Below, piece by piece: positions 9,365 to 20,577 of a DNA stretch of 64,000 nucleotides. The DNA is taken from contig NZ_JAAIII010000007.1 of the NCBI RefSeq assembly GCF_012932425.1, positions 1 through 64,000 of the forward strand. Reading direction: 5' to 3'. The notes under the pieces were generated by a model that was given only the letters and a program-made list of their open reading frames with translations, was not told where the DNA came from and did not search any database. Source of the stretch: Bifidobacterium oedipodis. GTDB lineage: Bacteria; Actinomycetota; Actinomycetes; Actinomycetales; Bifidobacteriaceae. The first letter of the stretch is position 1. Each line of letters opens with the position of its first letter. The position numbers were made by a program, and so were the translations under genes.

Positions 9365-11095
9365 ATGGACCATACAAATGGGGCGATGAGGCCTGTTGCG
9401 GCCGGTGCTGACAGCGGTACTGGCTGTGCCGGTGGTGCTGGCCGAGACTGTGATGCGGGAAGCTGCGACGCGTTCGGGCGTCCGCAATGGCTAGATGATG
9501 CGCGGTTCTACGAAATCTATCCGCAAAGCTTCGCCGATTCCAACGGCGACGGCATCGGCGACATTCCCGGCATCATCGCACATCTTGATTACGTTCGCAG
9601 CCTTGGCTGCAACGCCCTGTGGATCAACCCCTGTTATGATTCTCCGTTCAAGGACGCCGGTTACGATGTGCGCGACTACAAGAAGGTCGCGCCTCGATAT
9701 GGCACCAACGAGGATCTTGTTGACCTGTTCCGCGCAGCGCATGAGCGCGGCATGCATGTGCTGCTCGATCTTGTGCCCGGTCATACCAGCGAAGAGCATG
9801 AGTGGTTCCGTGCCAGCTGCCAGGCGGAGCCAGCTGAACGGTTTGCCGGCGGCGAGAACGTATCCGAGCGCTACATCTGGACGGATTGTTGGATTTCCGG
9901 CGGCGACGGATTGCCCTTCATCGGTGGCGAAGCCGAGCGCGATGGCACCTATGTGCTGAATTTCTTCAAATGCCAGCCGGCGCTGAACTATGGTTTTGCA
10001 CATCCCAATACAGCATGGCAGAAGCCTGCGCTTGGCCCTGATGCGCTCGCCACCTGTGAGGCACTGCTGGATGTAATGCGATTTTGGCTTGAAGCTGGCG
10101 CGGATGGGTTCCGTGTGGATATGGCCGATAGTCTGGTCAAACATGACGAGGATGGCAAGCCCTACACCATCCGTACATGGCAGTGGATATTCGCCCATAT
10201 CAGGCCGCAATTCCCGCAAGCCGTATTCGTGTCTGAATGGGGACGTCCGGCTGAATCCATGGCTGCCGGTTTCGACATGGACTTTTATCTGGACTGGCGT
10301 TGGGGCGGTTATCCGAACGGATACAACCTGCTGCTGCGCAATACCGACACCCCACTGGAGCGTGAGGGCGACGCCAGCTATTTCCATGCCGACGGCGGCG
10401 CGTCGATTCGACCGTTCTTGGATGAATACCTGCCGCGCTTGGCCGAAGCGGAACATGCCGGCGGCTGTTTCGACCTCATCACCTGCAATCATGACACACT
10501 GCGCACGGCGCAACGGCTGACATCACGCGAACTCAAACTCGCCTACGCGACGTTATTCACGCTGCCGGGAGCGCCATTCCTGTATTACGGCGACGAAATC
10601 GGCATGCGATACCGGCCGTTGCCCACCAAGGAAGGCGGATATGTGCGCACGGGTTCGCGCACGCCAATGCAATGGGATAGAACCGCCAATCTGGGCTTCT
10701 CTTCAGCAGCGGCGCAAGAGCTGTATCTGCCTGTTGACCCGGCCGAAGATGCGCCGACCGTCGCCGAGCAGAGCGCGGATCCTACCTCGCTGCTCAACTG
10801 GGTGCGCACTGTGCTGAATGTGCGAGCTGGATGCTCCGCATTGCGTGCGCGTGCTGCGCTGCATGTGATCGCGGCACCCGAACATGGGCGGCTGTTTGCC
10901 TTCGAACGTGTTGATGCAGCATCCGGCGAACGGGTGCTGGTGGCGGTCAATCCTGGAGTTGGCGAGGAAGATTTCGCTTTGCCTGGCAGCTGCGGGGTGA
11001 TTGGTGATGTGCTGGTGTCGCTTGGCGAATATCATGTGGCTTCCGGCGCAGTGACCATGGGTGCCCAGAGCGTTGCGATATGGCAGTTGCGGTAA
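9365..11095 (+). CDS. GH13 alpha-glucosidase
   Basis: A 576-residue intracellular GH13 enzyme that probably trims imported maltodextrins. ARFYEIYPQSFADSNGDGIGD starts the barrel. DLVPGHTS, DGFRVDMADS (nucleophile Asp252), VFVSEWG (acid Glu291) and TCNHDT (Asp377) are the conserved regions, and a C-terminal beta domain follows. The first ~37 residues form an odd Gly/Ala/Cys-rich extension with no signal-peptide character; an internal start is possible but none has a better ribosome site (GAGG 5 bases before the ATG). It is divergent from the importer genes and shares operators. It could equally be an oligo-1,6-glucosidase or transglucosidase. Confidence 0.85.
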   Translation: MDHTNGAMRPVAAGADSGTGCAGGAGRDCDAGSCDAFGRPQWLDDARFYEIYPQSFADSNGDGIGDIPGIIAHLDYVRSLGCNALWINPCYDSPFKDAGYDVRDYKKVAPRYGTNEDLVDLFRAAHERGMHVLLDLVPGHTSEEHEWFRASCQAEPAERFAGGENVSERYIWTDCWISGGDGLPFIGGEAERDGTYVLNFFKCQPALNYGFAHPNTAWQKPALGPDALATCEALLDVMRFWLEAGADGFRVDMADSLVKHDEDGKPYTIRTWQWIFAHIRPQFPQAVFVSEWGRPAESMAAGFDMDFYLDWRWGGYPNGYNLLLRNTDTPLEREGDASYFHADGGASIRPFLDEYLPRLAEAEHAGGCFDLITCNHDTLRTAQRLTSRELKLAYATLFTLPGAPFLYYGDEIGMRYRPLPTKEGGYVRTGSRTPMQWDRTANLGFSSAAAQELYLPVDPAEDAPTVAEQSADPTSLLNWVRTVLNVRAGCSALRARAALHVIAAPEHGRLFAFERVDAASGERVLVAVNPGVGEEDFALPGSCGVIGDVLVSLGEYHVASGAVTMGAQSVAIWQLR

Positions 11096-11143
11096 GCCAT
11101 ATCGGTAGCTGGAATCTAATCGGCTAGGGATTCTGATTCTGAT

Positions 11144-11180
11144 GCGGCCAAGGTCCACGGATGGTTAGGGCTTTGGCCGC
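11144..11180. terminator. hairpin between convergent GH13 and LacI genes
   Basis: GCGGCCAA at 11144-11151 pairs with TTGGCCGC at 11173-11180. It lies between two convergent genes and can serve both. No clear T run. Confidence 0.5.
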
Positions 11181-11185
11181 AGGGG

Positions 11186-11215
11186 TCTTGAGCTGTCTTG
11201 AGCTGTCCTGAGCCG
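11186..11215. repeat. three tandem 10-bp units
   Basis: TCTTGAGCTG occurs twice, followed by the variant TCCTGAGCCG. The array ends two bases before the stop codon of the convergent LacI gene. The cause may be simple slippage. Confidence 0.7.
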
Positions 11216-11216
11216 T

Positions 11217-12248
11217 CTAGGATTGCGGGACGAAAGGCGCATCGGTGCCACGCAGCGTGAGCTGCGGGCGCAGCACCGTGTGCGCCTCGTCCAACGGTTC
11301 GCCATCAATCAGCTTCAGGGCCTTGCGCGCGGCCGCCGCACCCATGGCCCAAGGATCCTGGCGCATGGTGGTCAGGTTGGCGGTGTCGGCATAGTGGCTA
11401 TCATCGAAGCCAATAATCGAATAATCGCGCGGGGTGATGTGTCCATAGCGCTGCAACTTCATCACCAGCGGAATGGCAATCATATCCATCTGACAGCAGA
11501 TGGCGTCCGGGAATTCCGGCAGCGACAGTAAGGCGGCCAACGCGGAATCGGCGATATCACTGCCGCGAGGAACCGTCAGCACCTGCCATTGAATATCGCG
11601 GCCTGCCCGCTGGGCATCCTCGCAGGCGTTGATGAAACCACGTCCGCGGGCGTCGATGCTGGCATCAATGGTGTCGCTGGCCGCCGAGCATGCGTAGACG
11701 ATATGGCGGTGCCCCAAGGCAATCAGATGTTGGGCAGCGGTGCGCATGCCGGCTTCGTCGTCGATGCTCACCGATGCGTCGAAGCTATCCGTTTTGGGGA
11801 TATTGATGCCGATAATCGGCACGTTGATGCGCTTGAGCTGTGCGGCCTCCTCGGGGTCAACGGCAAAGGACGCTACGAATACGGCGTCGACATTGCGTCG
11901 CACCGGCAGGGTGGTGAAGAAATCGCGTCTTGTGGAGGCTGTGTCGATGTGCTGATACAGGGAGATGTCGTAGCCGGCATCGTGCAGCACGGATTCCAAT
12001 CCGGCGAATACATGTGCGTTGAACCAACTGGTGATTTCCTCGTTCATCAGCAGCGCCACGCGGTTCGTGCGGCCGGTTTTCAGGGTGCCTGCCGAACGTG
12101 AGATGTTGAAGTTGAGTTTATCGGCGGCTTGCAGCACCTTGTCGCGGGTGGATTTCTTGACCAGATCAGGGCGAGTGAACGCGCGCGATACCGTGGAAAT
12201 GGATACGCCGGCCGCCTTGGCCACATCATGGATGTCACTGGTGTTCAT
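11217..12248 (-). CDS. LacI-family regulator of maltodextrin locus
   Basis: A 343-residue repressor or activator. The N-terminal helix-turn-helix DIHDVAKAAGVSISTVSRAF has the LacI fold. The hinge reads SRSAGTLKTG, where the usual Arg of the A-R pair is Gly. A periplasmic-binding-protein-like sensor domain follows (NRVALLMNEEITSWF to IIGFDDSHYA). The start at 12248 is preceded by AAGGAGG. An operator-like site lies 19 bases before the start, suggesting autoregulation. Position beside GH13 and maltodextrin genes makes maltose or maltodextrin the likely effector. Confidence 0.88.
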   Translation of the reverse strand: MNTSDIHDVAKAAGVSISTVSRAFTRPDLVKKSTRDKVLQAADKLNFNISRSAGTLKTGRTNRVALLMNEEITSWFNAHVFAGLESVLHDAGYDISLYQHIDTASTRRDFFTTLPVRRNVDAVFVASFAVDPEEAAQLKRINVPIIGINIPKTDSFDASVSIDDEAGMRTAAQHLIALGHRHIVYACSAASDTIDASIDARGRGFINACEDAQRAGRDIQWQVLTVPRGSDIADSALAALLSLPEFPDAICCQMDMIAIPLVMKLQRYGHITPRDYSIIGFDDSHYADTANLTTMRQDPWAMGAAAARKALKLIDGEPLDEAHTVLRPQLTLRGTDAPFVPQS

Positions 12249-12263
12249 GGCGGTCGCCTCCTT

Positions 12264-12283
12264 GCATGCATACGTTCGCATTC
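12264..12283. promoter_or_regulatory. LacI-type operator before the regulator gene (site 3)
   Basis: On the minus strand this reads GAATGCGAACGTATGCATGC. It shares TGCGAACGTATGCA exactly with site 1 of the importer promoter. It probably mediates autoregulation. Confidence 0.7.
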
Positions 12284-12385
12284 CTAGTGTACCCACAGTC
12301 ATGCCATCGGCTGCGCTTATCAGCTCATGGCATGACTGTGGGGCTTGCTGTTGGATGTTTGATTGCTTGCCGCACCGTTGGCCGA

Positions 12386-15958
<3,573 letters not shown>

Positions 15959-15993
15959 TCAAGTTATGTTCCTTCACTATTGTGCGCTGTGAT

Positions 15994-16032
15994 AGCGATA
16001 TTGGCGATATTTCCGCGCGGAGCGTTATCGCT
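15994..16032. promoter_or_regulatory. possible operator region upstream of lacZ
   Basis: AGCGTTATCGCT at 16021-16032 is close to palindromic, and its half AGCGATA recurs at 15994-16000, 84 bases before the lacZ start. It could bind a LacI-family protein. Weak evidence, position and symmetry only. Confidence 0.35.
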
Positions 16033-16100
16033 TGTGCCGGCGAAATGGTGCGGTTGTACGGTTGTGCTGGTGTGTGTTGTGGAAATGCCCATGAATACGG

Positions 16101-16156
16101 CGAATGCCGTCTGCGGCGGGAAGTTCTGTGTTGCTCCCTGCCGCAGACGGCATTCG
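16101..16156 (-). terminator. strong hairpin between amino-acid permease and lacZ
   Basis: CGAATGCCGTCTGCGGC at 16101-16117 pairs with GCCGCAGACGGCATTCG at 16140-16156, a 17-base perfect stem with a 22-base loop. It lies just after the permease stop on the minus strand and probably ends that transcript. No long T run. Confidence 0.7.
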
Positions 16157-16181
16157 GTTGATTGACTTGTTGATTTGCTGA

Positions 16182-17654
16182 CTAGTGCTTGCGATTCTGG
16201 GTCAAAGCGTAGGCGGCGAACAGAATTGCCAGCCAGATGATGCCGGCGATCACAGCCACGCGGTAGCCGGCGGAGAAGCACATCAGCACCACAACCAGCG
16301 CGAGGAAAGCGAGCACCACCCACGGGGTCACCTTGGCGAACGGCAGCTTGAAGTGGATCGCATCCAACGCTTCCTGCCCTGACTTGCCGGCCAACGCCGA
16401 ATCAGCGGGGGAGTCGCCGGCGGCGACCACCTTACGGAAGTGCATTTCGGCGATCATAATCATCGTCCAGTTGATGATGCCGGCAATGGTAGCGATGGAC
16501 ATCAGATAGTTGAATGCGAAATCCGGCCAGACGAACACAACGACCACGGCCAGTACGGTGATGGCGGCGGAAACCAGCACGCCCGCCACCGGCACGCCAC
16601 GGGAGTTGAGACGACCGAGGAATGCGGGCGCATTGCCCTGCTTGGCCAACGAGTACAGCATGCGCGAGTTGGCGTACAGGCCGGAGTTGTACACGCTCAT
16701 CACTGCGGTGAGGCAGACGAAGTTCAGAATGCCGGCGGCCGCATGCACGCCCACCGAGTCGAAGATCTGCACGAACGGGCTGGATTGGCCGTCGATGGAG
16801 CGCCACGGCACCACGGCCATGATCACACCCAGCGCGCCGATGTAGAACACGAGAATACGCCAGATGATGTCGTTGGTGGCGCGCGGGATTGTGGTGCGCG
16901 GATCGGCGGTTTCGCCGGCCGTGATGCCGATGAGTTCGGTGCCGCCGAAGCTGAACATCACCACGACCAACGCCATAAGCAGGCCGGACCAGGAGCCGTC
17001 GGAGTTATGGGTCATCAGTCCGTTCGGGAAGAAGCCGCCATCGTTGAACCAGTTGACGAAGCTCGCCTTGGCACCGGAAGCGGTCGGCAGGGCGAAGATC
17101 AGCACGGCGATGCCGCCGAGGATCATCGCGATCACAGCCACGATTTTGATGATGGCGAACCAGAATTCGAATTCGCCGAACTTGCTGACGCCCAACAGAT
17201 TGGCCAGCGTGATAGCCACTAGGAACACAGCCGCCGACACCCAGGTGGGGATGGCCGGGAACCAGTAGTTCACAAAGCTGCCGACCACGGCCAATTCCAC
17301 CATCGACACGAGAATGTAGTTGAACCAGTAGTTCCAGCCGGAGATGAATCCGGCGCGCTTCGACCAGTAGCGGGTGGCGTAGTAGCTGAATGCGCCGGCC
17401 TTCGGGTCCTCGACCGACATTTCAGACAGTGCGCGCACGATCATGAAGATCGCTAGGCCGCCGATCAGGTAGGCCAGCAGAATGGACGGGCCGGCCAATG
17501 CGATGGATTCGCTGGAGCCGTAGAACAGGCCGGTGCCGATAGCGCCGCCCAGTGCGATCAACTGGATATGGCGGTTCTTCAATGACTTGCGCAACGTCGC
17601 AGGCACCGGCACATCGTCGGTGTCCTTGGGCGTGGTGGAGATGTGATTGCTCAT
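16182..17654 (-). CDS. amino-acid permease (APC superfamily, AAT type)
   Basis: A 490-residue transporter with about 12 membrane spans. KNRHIQLIALGGAIGTGLFYGS is the conserved first-span entry of the AAT family, and FSFGGTELIGITAGET the substrate-site region of span 6. It probably imports a neutral amino acid with protons; specificity cannot be read. The start at 17654 is followed by a polar cytosolic tail of ~25 residues. It is separated from lacZ by a hairpin and from the next gene by a palindromic repeat, so it is probably transcribed alone. Confidence 0.88.
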   Translation of the reverse strand: MSNHISTTPKDTDDVPVPATLRKSLKNRHIQLIALGGAIGTGLFYGSSESIALAGPSILLAYLIGGLAIFMIVRALSEMSVEDPKAGAFSYYATRYWSKRAGFISGWNYWFNYILVSMVELAVVGSFVNYWFPAIPTWVSAAVFLVAITLANLLGVSKFGEFEFWFAIIKIVAVIAMILGGIAVLIFALPTASGAKASFVNWFNDGGFFPNGLMTHNSDGSWSGLLMALVVVMFSFGGTELIGITAGETADPRTTIPRATNDIIWRILVFYIGALGVIMAVVPWRSIDGQSSPFVQIFDSVGVHAAAGILNFVCLTAVMSVYNSGLYANSRMLYSLAKQGNAPAFLGRLNSRGVPVAGVLVSAAITVLAVVVVFVWPDFAFNYLMSIATIAGIINWTMIMIAEMHFRKVVAAGDSPADSALAGKSGQEALDAIHFKLPFAKVTPWVVLAFLALVVVLMCFSAGYRVAVIAGIIWLAILFAAYALTQNRKH

Positions 17655-17767
17655 AAGCCCTGTTTCTTCTCCTCGGTAAGTGACAACGGTGCCATTCTAG
17701 GTGTGGAGAGGCGGAAGCGGGTGATGGTGGCCAATAACTGGCGGTTTGGGCCGCCAGGGTTGGCCTC

Positions 17768-17904
17768 TTTCCCAGGTTCGGGACGGGCCTTCCCAAATTT
17801 GGGACGCTGAGCCTGATTAAGCGTCCCAAATTTGGGAAGAATCCGTATTGTTTCCCAAGTTTGGGCCGCCAGGCACGTTTCAGCGTCCCGAACCTGGGAA
17901 GGGG
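17768..17904. repeat. palindrome-rich intergenic repeat, copy A
   Basis: Four stem arms related to TTCCCAGGTTCGGGACGCTG occur here in alternating orientation, for example TTCCCAAATTTGGGACGC at 17790 against GCGTCCCAAATTTGGGAA at 17821. A ~65-base section (about 17836-17902) is nearly identical to 22706-22774. It ends 8 bases before the LacI stop codon. It is probably a REP/BIME-like dispersed element. Confidence 0.85.
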
Positions 17905-17911
17905 CAACCGT

Positions 17912-18970
17912 TCAGTGTCGTGTGGAGTCTCGCTCGATCAGCGCGAAGTCGGTGATATGCACGGTTGGGGCGGTTTCATCGCCTTCGAGCCGGCTGATAA
18001 GGCAGTCAACTGCCATCTGGGCGTATTGTTCGGTAAAGGGATCGATAGTGGTCAGACGTGGACTAGAGAACGCTGCGTCCGGTGTGTTGTCGAATCCTAT
18101 GATCTGCACATCCTCGGGGATACGCAGCCCCCGCGACGTCAGTGCGGACATCGCGCCCAAGGCGACTGCGTCGTTGGCGCAAAATAGTGCATCGAATTGC
18201 GCTCCGGCATCAAGTAGCCTGAGCGTTGCTTTCTCGCCGTCGGATCGATCAAGTCGTGTGCAAGCACCCACCAGTGAGGGGAGTGGCGACCTGTTGTGTT
18301 GAAGCAGGGCTGTGAGATGGCCGCGCAGTCGCATCGCGGAATTGCCCTCCTGCGCAGTAAGCGCAGCGTCCAACTGCTGCGTGGTGACGTCTAGGCTGTC
18401 GGCGTTGGCCGGGGCGCCGATAAAGCCGATGCGCTCGCAGCCAAGTTCGAACAGTCGGGTTGTTGCGGTTTGCGACGCTTCTACGTTGGGGAACATGATG
18501 GTGTCGGCGACGCCGTGTGATAGGTAGTCGCCGGTAAGTACCACGGGACGGTCTTGGTTCAGGAAATTGTCCTGCGCGGGAATGGGAGTATCGGTAAGGA
18601 AAATCCACCCATCCACACCGAAGCGGTAGGCGTCTGCGCTCAGTTCGCGCAATCCTTGGCTCAGACGGTGGTAGGTGGTGATGGAGACCCGGTACCCTTT
18701 GGCCCATGCATAGGAGGTAACGATGTCTGCGTAGTTGCCGTTGAAGGGCTGTGCGAAGTTTGGTATGGCCAGGCCTATGAGTTTGGCAGAACCGGTGCGC
18801 AGCGTGCGAGCGGCGAGATTGGTGGTGTATCCGAGGGCGCGCATGCTGTTGCGCACTCGTTCGCGCGTTTCCTCGCGCATGCGGCCGCGATGATGGATGA
18901 CGTCGGAGACGGTTTTTGCTGATACGCCGGCATCAGCCGCCACATCGGCCAGAGTAATGCGTTTAGTCAT
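17912..18970 (-). CDS. LacI-family regulator of the GH42 galactoside cassette
   Basis: A 352-residue regulator. The helix-turn-helix is ITLADVAADAGVSAKTVSDVI; the hinge TNLAARTLRTG and a ligand-binding domain ending in IGFDNTPDAAFSSPRLTTID follow. The start at 18970 has AAAGAT upstream; a longer reading adds 14 residues without family similarity. It is divergent from the MFS transporter and beta-galactosidase genes. The intervening region carries paired CTCAACG half sites, so it very likely controls them in response to a galactoside. Confidence 0.88.
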   Translation of the reverse strand: MTKRITLADVAADAGVSAKTVSDVIHHRGRMREETRERVRNSMRALGYTTNLAARTLRTGSAKLIGLAIPNFAQPFNGNYADIVTSYAWAKGYRVSITTYHRLSQGLRELSADAYRFGVDGWIFLTDTPIPAQDNFLNQDRPVVLTGDYLSHGVADTIMFPNVEASQTATTRLFELGCERIGFIGAPANADSLDVTTQQLDAALTAQEGNSAMRLRGHLTALLQHNRSPLPSLVGACTRLDRSDGEKATLRLLDAGAQFDALFCANDAVALGAMSALTSRGLRIPEDVQIIGFDNTPDAAFSSPRLTTIDPFTEQYAQMAVDCLISRLEGDETAPTVHITDFALIERDSTRH

Positions 18971-19052
18971 GATGATCTTTCGGAACGTGTGCGATTGCTC
19001 AGTGTAGTGCACGCGCGCAACGTATACCTATGTGGTTTGGCGACACGCCGAA

Positions 19053-19107
19053 TGACTCAACGATTACCCAATTGGTGTTATCGTAATCATGACACAACGT
19101 TGAGTCA
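19053..19107. promoter_or_regulatory. paired inverted operator half sites
   Basis: TGACTCAACG at 19053-19062 and its exact complement CGTTGAGTCA at 19098-19107 bracket the divergent promoter region between the LacI gene and the MFS transporter. The second lies within ACAACGTTGAGT, a CG-centred palindrome as expected for LacI proteins. Confidence 0.65.
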
Positions 19108-19176
19108 GAATGGCAGGTGGTTATCCGCCATTCGATGACTGTCAGAAAACCGTTAATCACACAAGGAAGTGATTCT

Positions 19177-20481
19177 ATGTCGAACGAAACCGCCTCCGAC
19201 GTTTGGTCGGCCAGCGTCACTGACGAAGAACAACCCAAACCGCCGATTATCATCGGCGTTGCCACTGGTCTGGGAGCGCTGCTGTGGCTCGCCCCGTTCA
19301 TGGGCCTTAATTCCGTTCTTAATCCGGCCAAGCTCGCCAACATCATGGGCGGGGCAGGTGCTGAAGTTAACAACTACATCGCCATGCTGGGTACCATCGG
19401 TGCCATTGTCTCGACGATTACCACCTTGATCATTGGTGCGCTCACCGACATCACCCGCACCCGTTGGGGACGCCGTACGCCGTGGATTCTCGCGGGTTCC
19501 GTGCTTACTGCGCTGGTGATGGTCGGTCTCGGTGCTGTCAACGATCGCTCCCAGCTGTGGATCTTCACCCTGCTGTGGTGCGGTATCCAGACCTTCATCA
19601 ACATGATTGTCGCCCCGCTGATTGCCGTCATCGCCGACCGTACCGCGCCAAAGCATCGTGGTCTCATCTCGTCCGTGTATGCCATCGGTTACATCATCGG
19701 CCAGTACGGTGGTCCCGTTATCGGCGGCCGGTTCCTGAGCGATGCCAACCCTGCGCTCGTCAACACCGGCTACTACGCCCTCGCCATCATGATGCTGTTG
19801 TCTGGTCCGGTCGCCGCTGTGCTGATGCGCGAGAAGTCCAGCCTCGGCATGCCCAAGCTCAAGTTCGACGCCGGCGTATTCAAGGATCACTTCAGCTTCC
19901 CGACCAAGGGTGCCCGCAACCTGTATCTCGCCTTGTTCGGCAAGATGATGATCAACATTGCCGTTACCGCGTTCTCCGTGTATCAGCTGTTCTACCTCAC
20001 CTCCGGCATGGGCGTGGATTCCGACACGGCAGGCAACTATATCTCCGCGATGGGTGTGGCCACCATGGTCACCGCCATCATCTTCGCGCCGATCTCCGGC
20101 CCGATCTCCGACAAGCTCGGCACCCGTAAGAAGGTTGTCGCGTTCTCCGCCCTGCTCACCGCCATCGGTACGATCATCCCGTTCGTCTACCAGCAGCCCG
20201 CATCCATGGTGTGGTATGGCGTGGTCGCCGGCATTGGCGCAGGCATCTTCTTCTCGGTCGATCAGGCGCTGAATCTTGAGGTGCTGCCGAACCCGCAGAC
20301 TGCTGCCAAGGATTTGGGCATCCTCAACTTTGCCAACACTGGCGCGCAGATCCTTGCACCCGTCGCGGGAGCAATCCTCTTCCAGATCGTCGGCGGACAA
20401 TACATGCCGATTCTGCCGTTCCTGTCCATCATCGCATTGGTCGGTGCCGGTCTGGTCATGCTGATCCGCGAAAAGCACTGA
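19177..20481 (+). CDS. MFS sugar transporter (galactoside symporter-like)
   Basis: A 434-residue permease with 12 predicted spans. The loop LTDITRTRWGRRTPWI between spans 2 and 3 is the conserved signature of MFS/GPH-type sugar symporters. The repeat in the second half, SDKLGTRKKVVAF, supports the two-half architecture. It probably imports a beta-galactoside for the GH42 enzyme encoded 96 bases downstream. The start at 19177 follows AAGGAAG; the N-terminus is a polar cytosolic tail of ~30 residues. Substrate is inferred from the neighbour only. Confidence 0.85.
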   Translation: MSNETASDVWSASVTDEEQPKPPIIIGVATGLGALLWLAPFMGLNSVLNPAKLANIMGGAGAEVNNYIAMLGTIGAIVSTITTLIIGALTDITRTRWGRRTPWILAGSVLTALVMVGLGAVNDRSQLWIFTLLWCGIQTFINMIVAPLIAVIADRTAPKHRGLISSVYAIGYIIGQYGGPVIGGRFLSDANPALVNTGYYALAIMMLLSGPVAAVLMREKSSLGMPKLKFDAGVFKDHFSFPTKGARNLYLALFGKMMINIAVTAFSVYQLFYLTSGMGVDSDTAGNYISAMGVATMVTAIIFAPISGPISDKLGTRKKVVAFSALLTAIGTIIPFVYQQPASMVWYGVVAGIGAGIFFSVDQALNLEVLPNPQTAAKDLGILNFANTGAQILAPVAGAILFQIVGGQYMPILPFLSIIALVGAGLVMLIREKH

Positions 20482-20510
20482 TTTTCCGTACCTATCGCCG
20501 TCTTGATTTC

Positions 20511-20555
20511 GCCGTCCGCAACGTCTCTCCTCCTCGCGACATTGTTGCGGACGGC
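20511..20555 (+). promoter_or_regulatory. intercistronic hairpin between transporter and beta-galactosidase
   Basis: GCCGTCCGCAAC at 20511-20522 pairs with GTTGCGGACGGC at 20544-20555, a 12-base perfect stem. No T run follows. It probably stabilises or partly attenuates the transcript, allowing different levels of the two proteins. Confidence 0.6.
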
Positions 20556-20577
20556 GTATTAGTTTATAAGGAACCTC

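Noticed and set aside
11186..11215. Functional regulatory array
   Set aside because: The 10-bp repeats lie directly after a stop codon in a convergent gap, so slippage is the simpler explanation.
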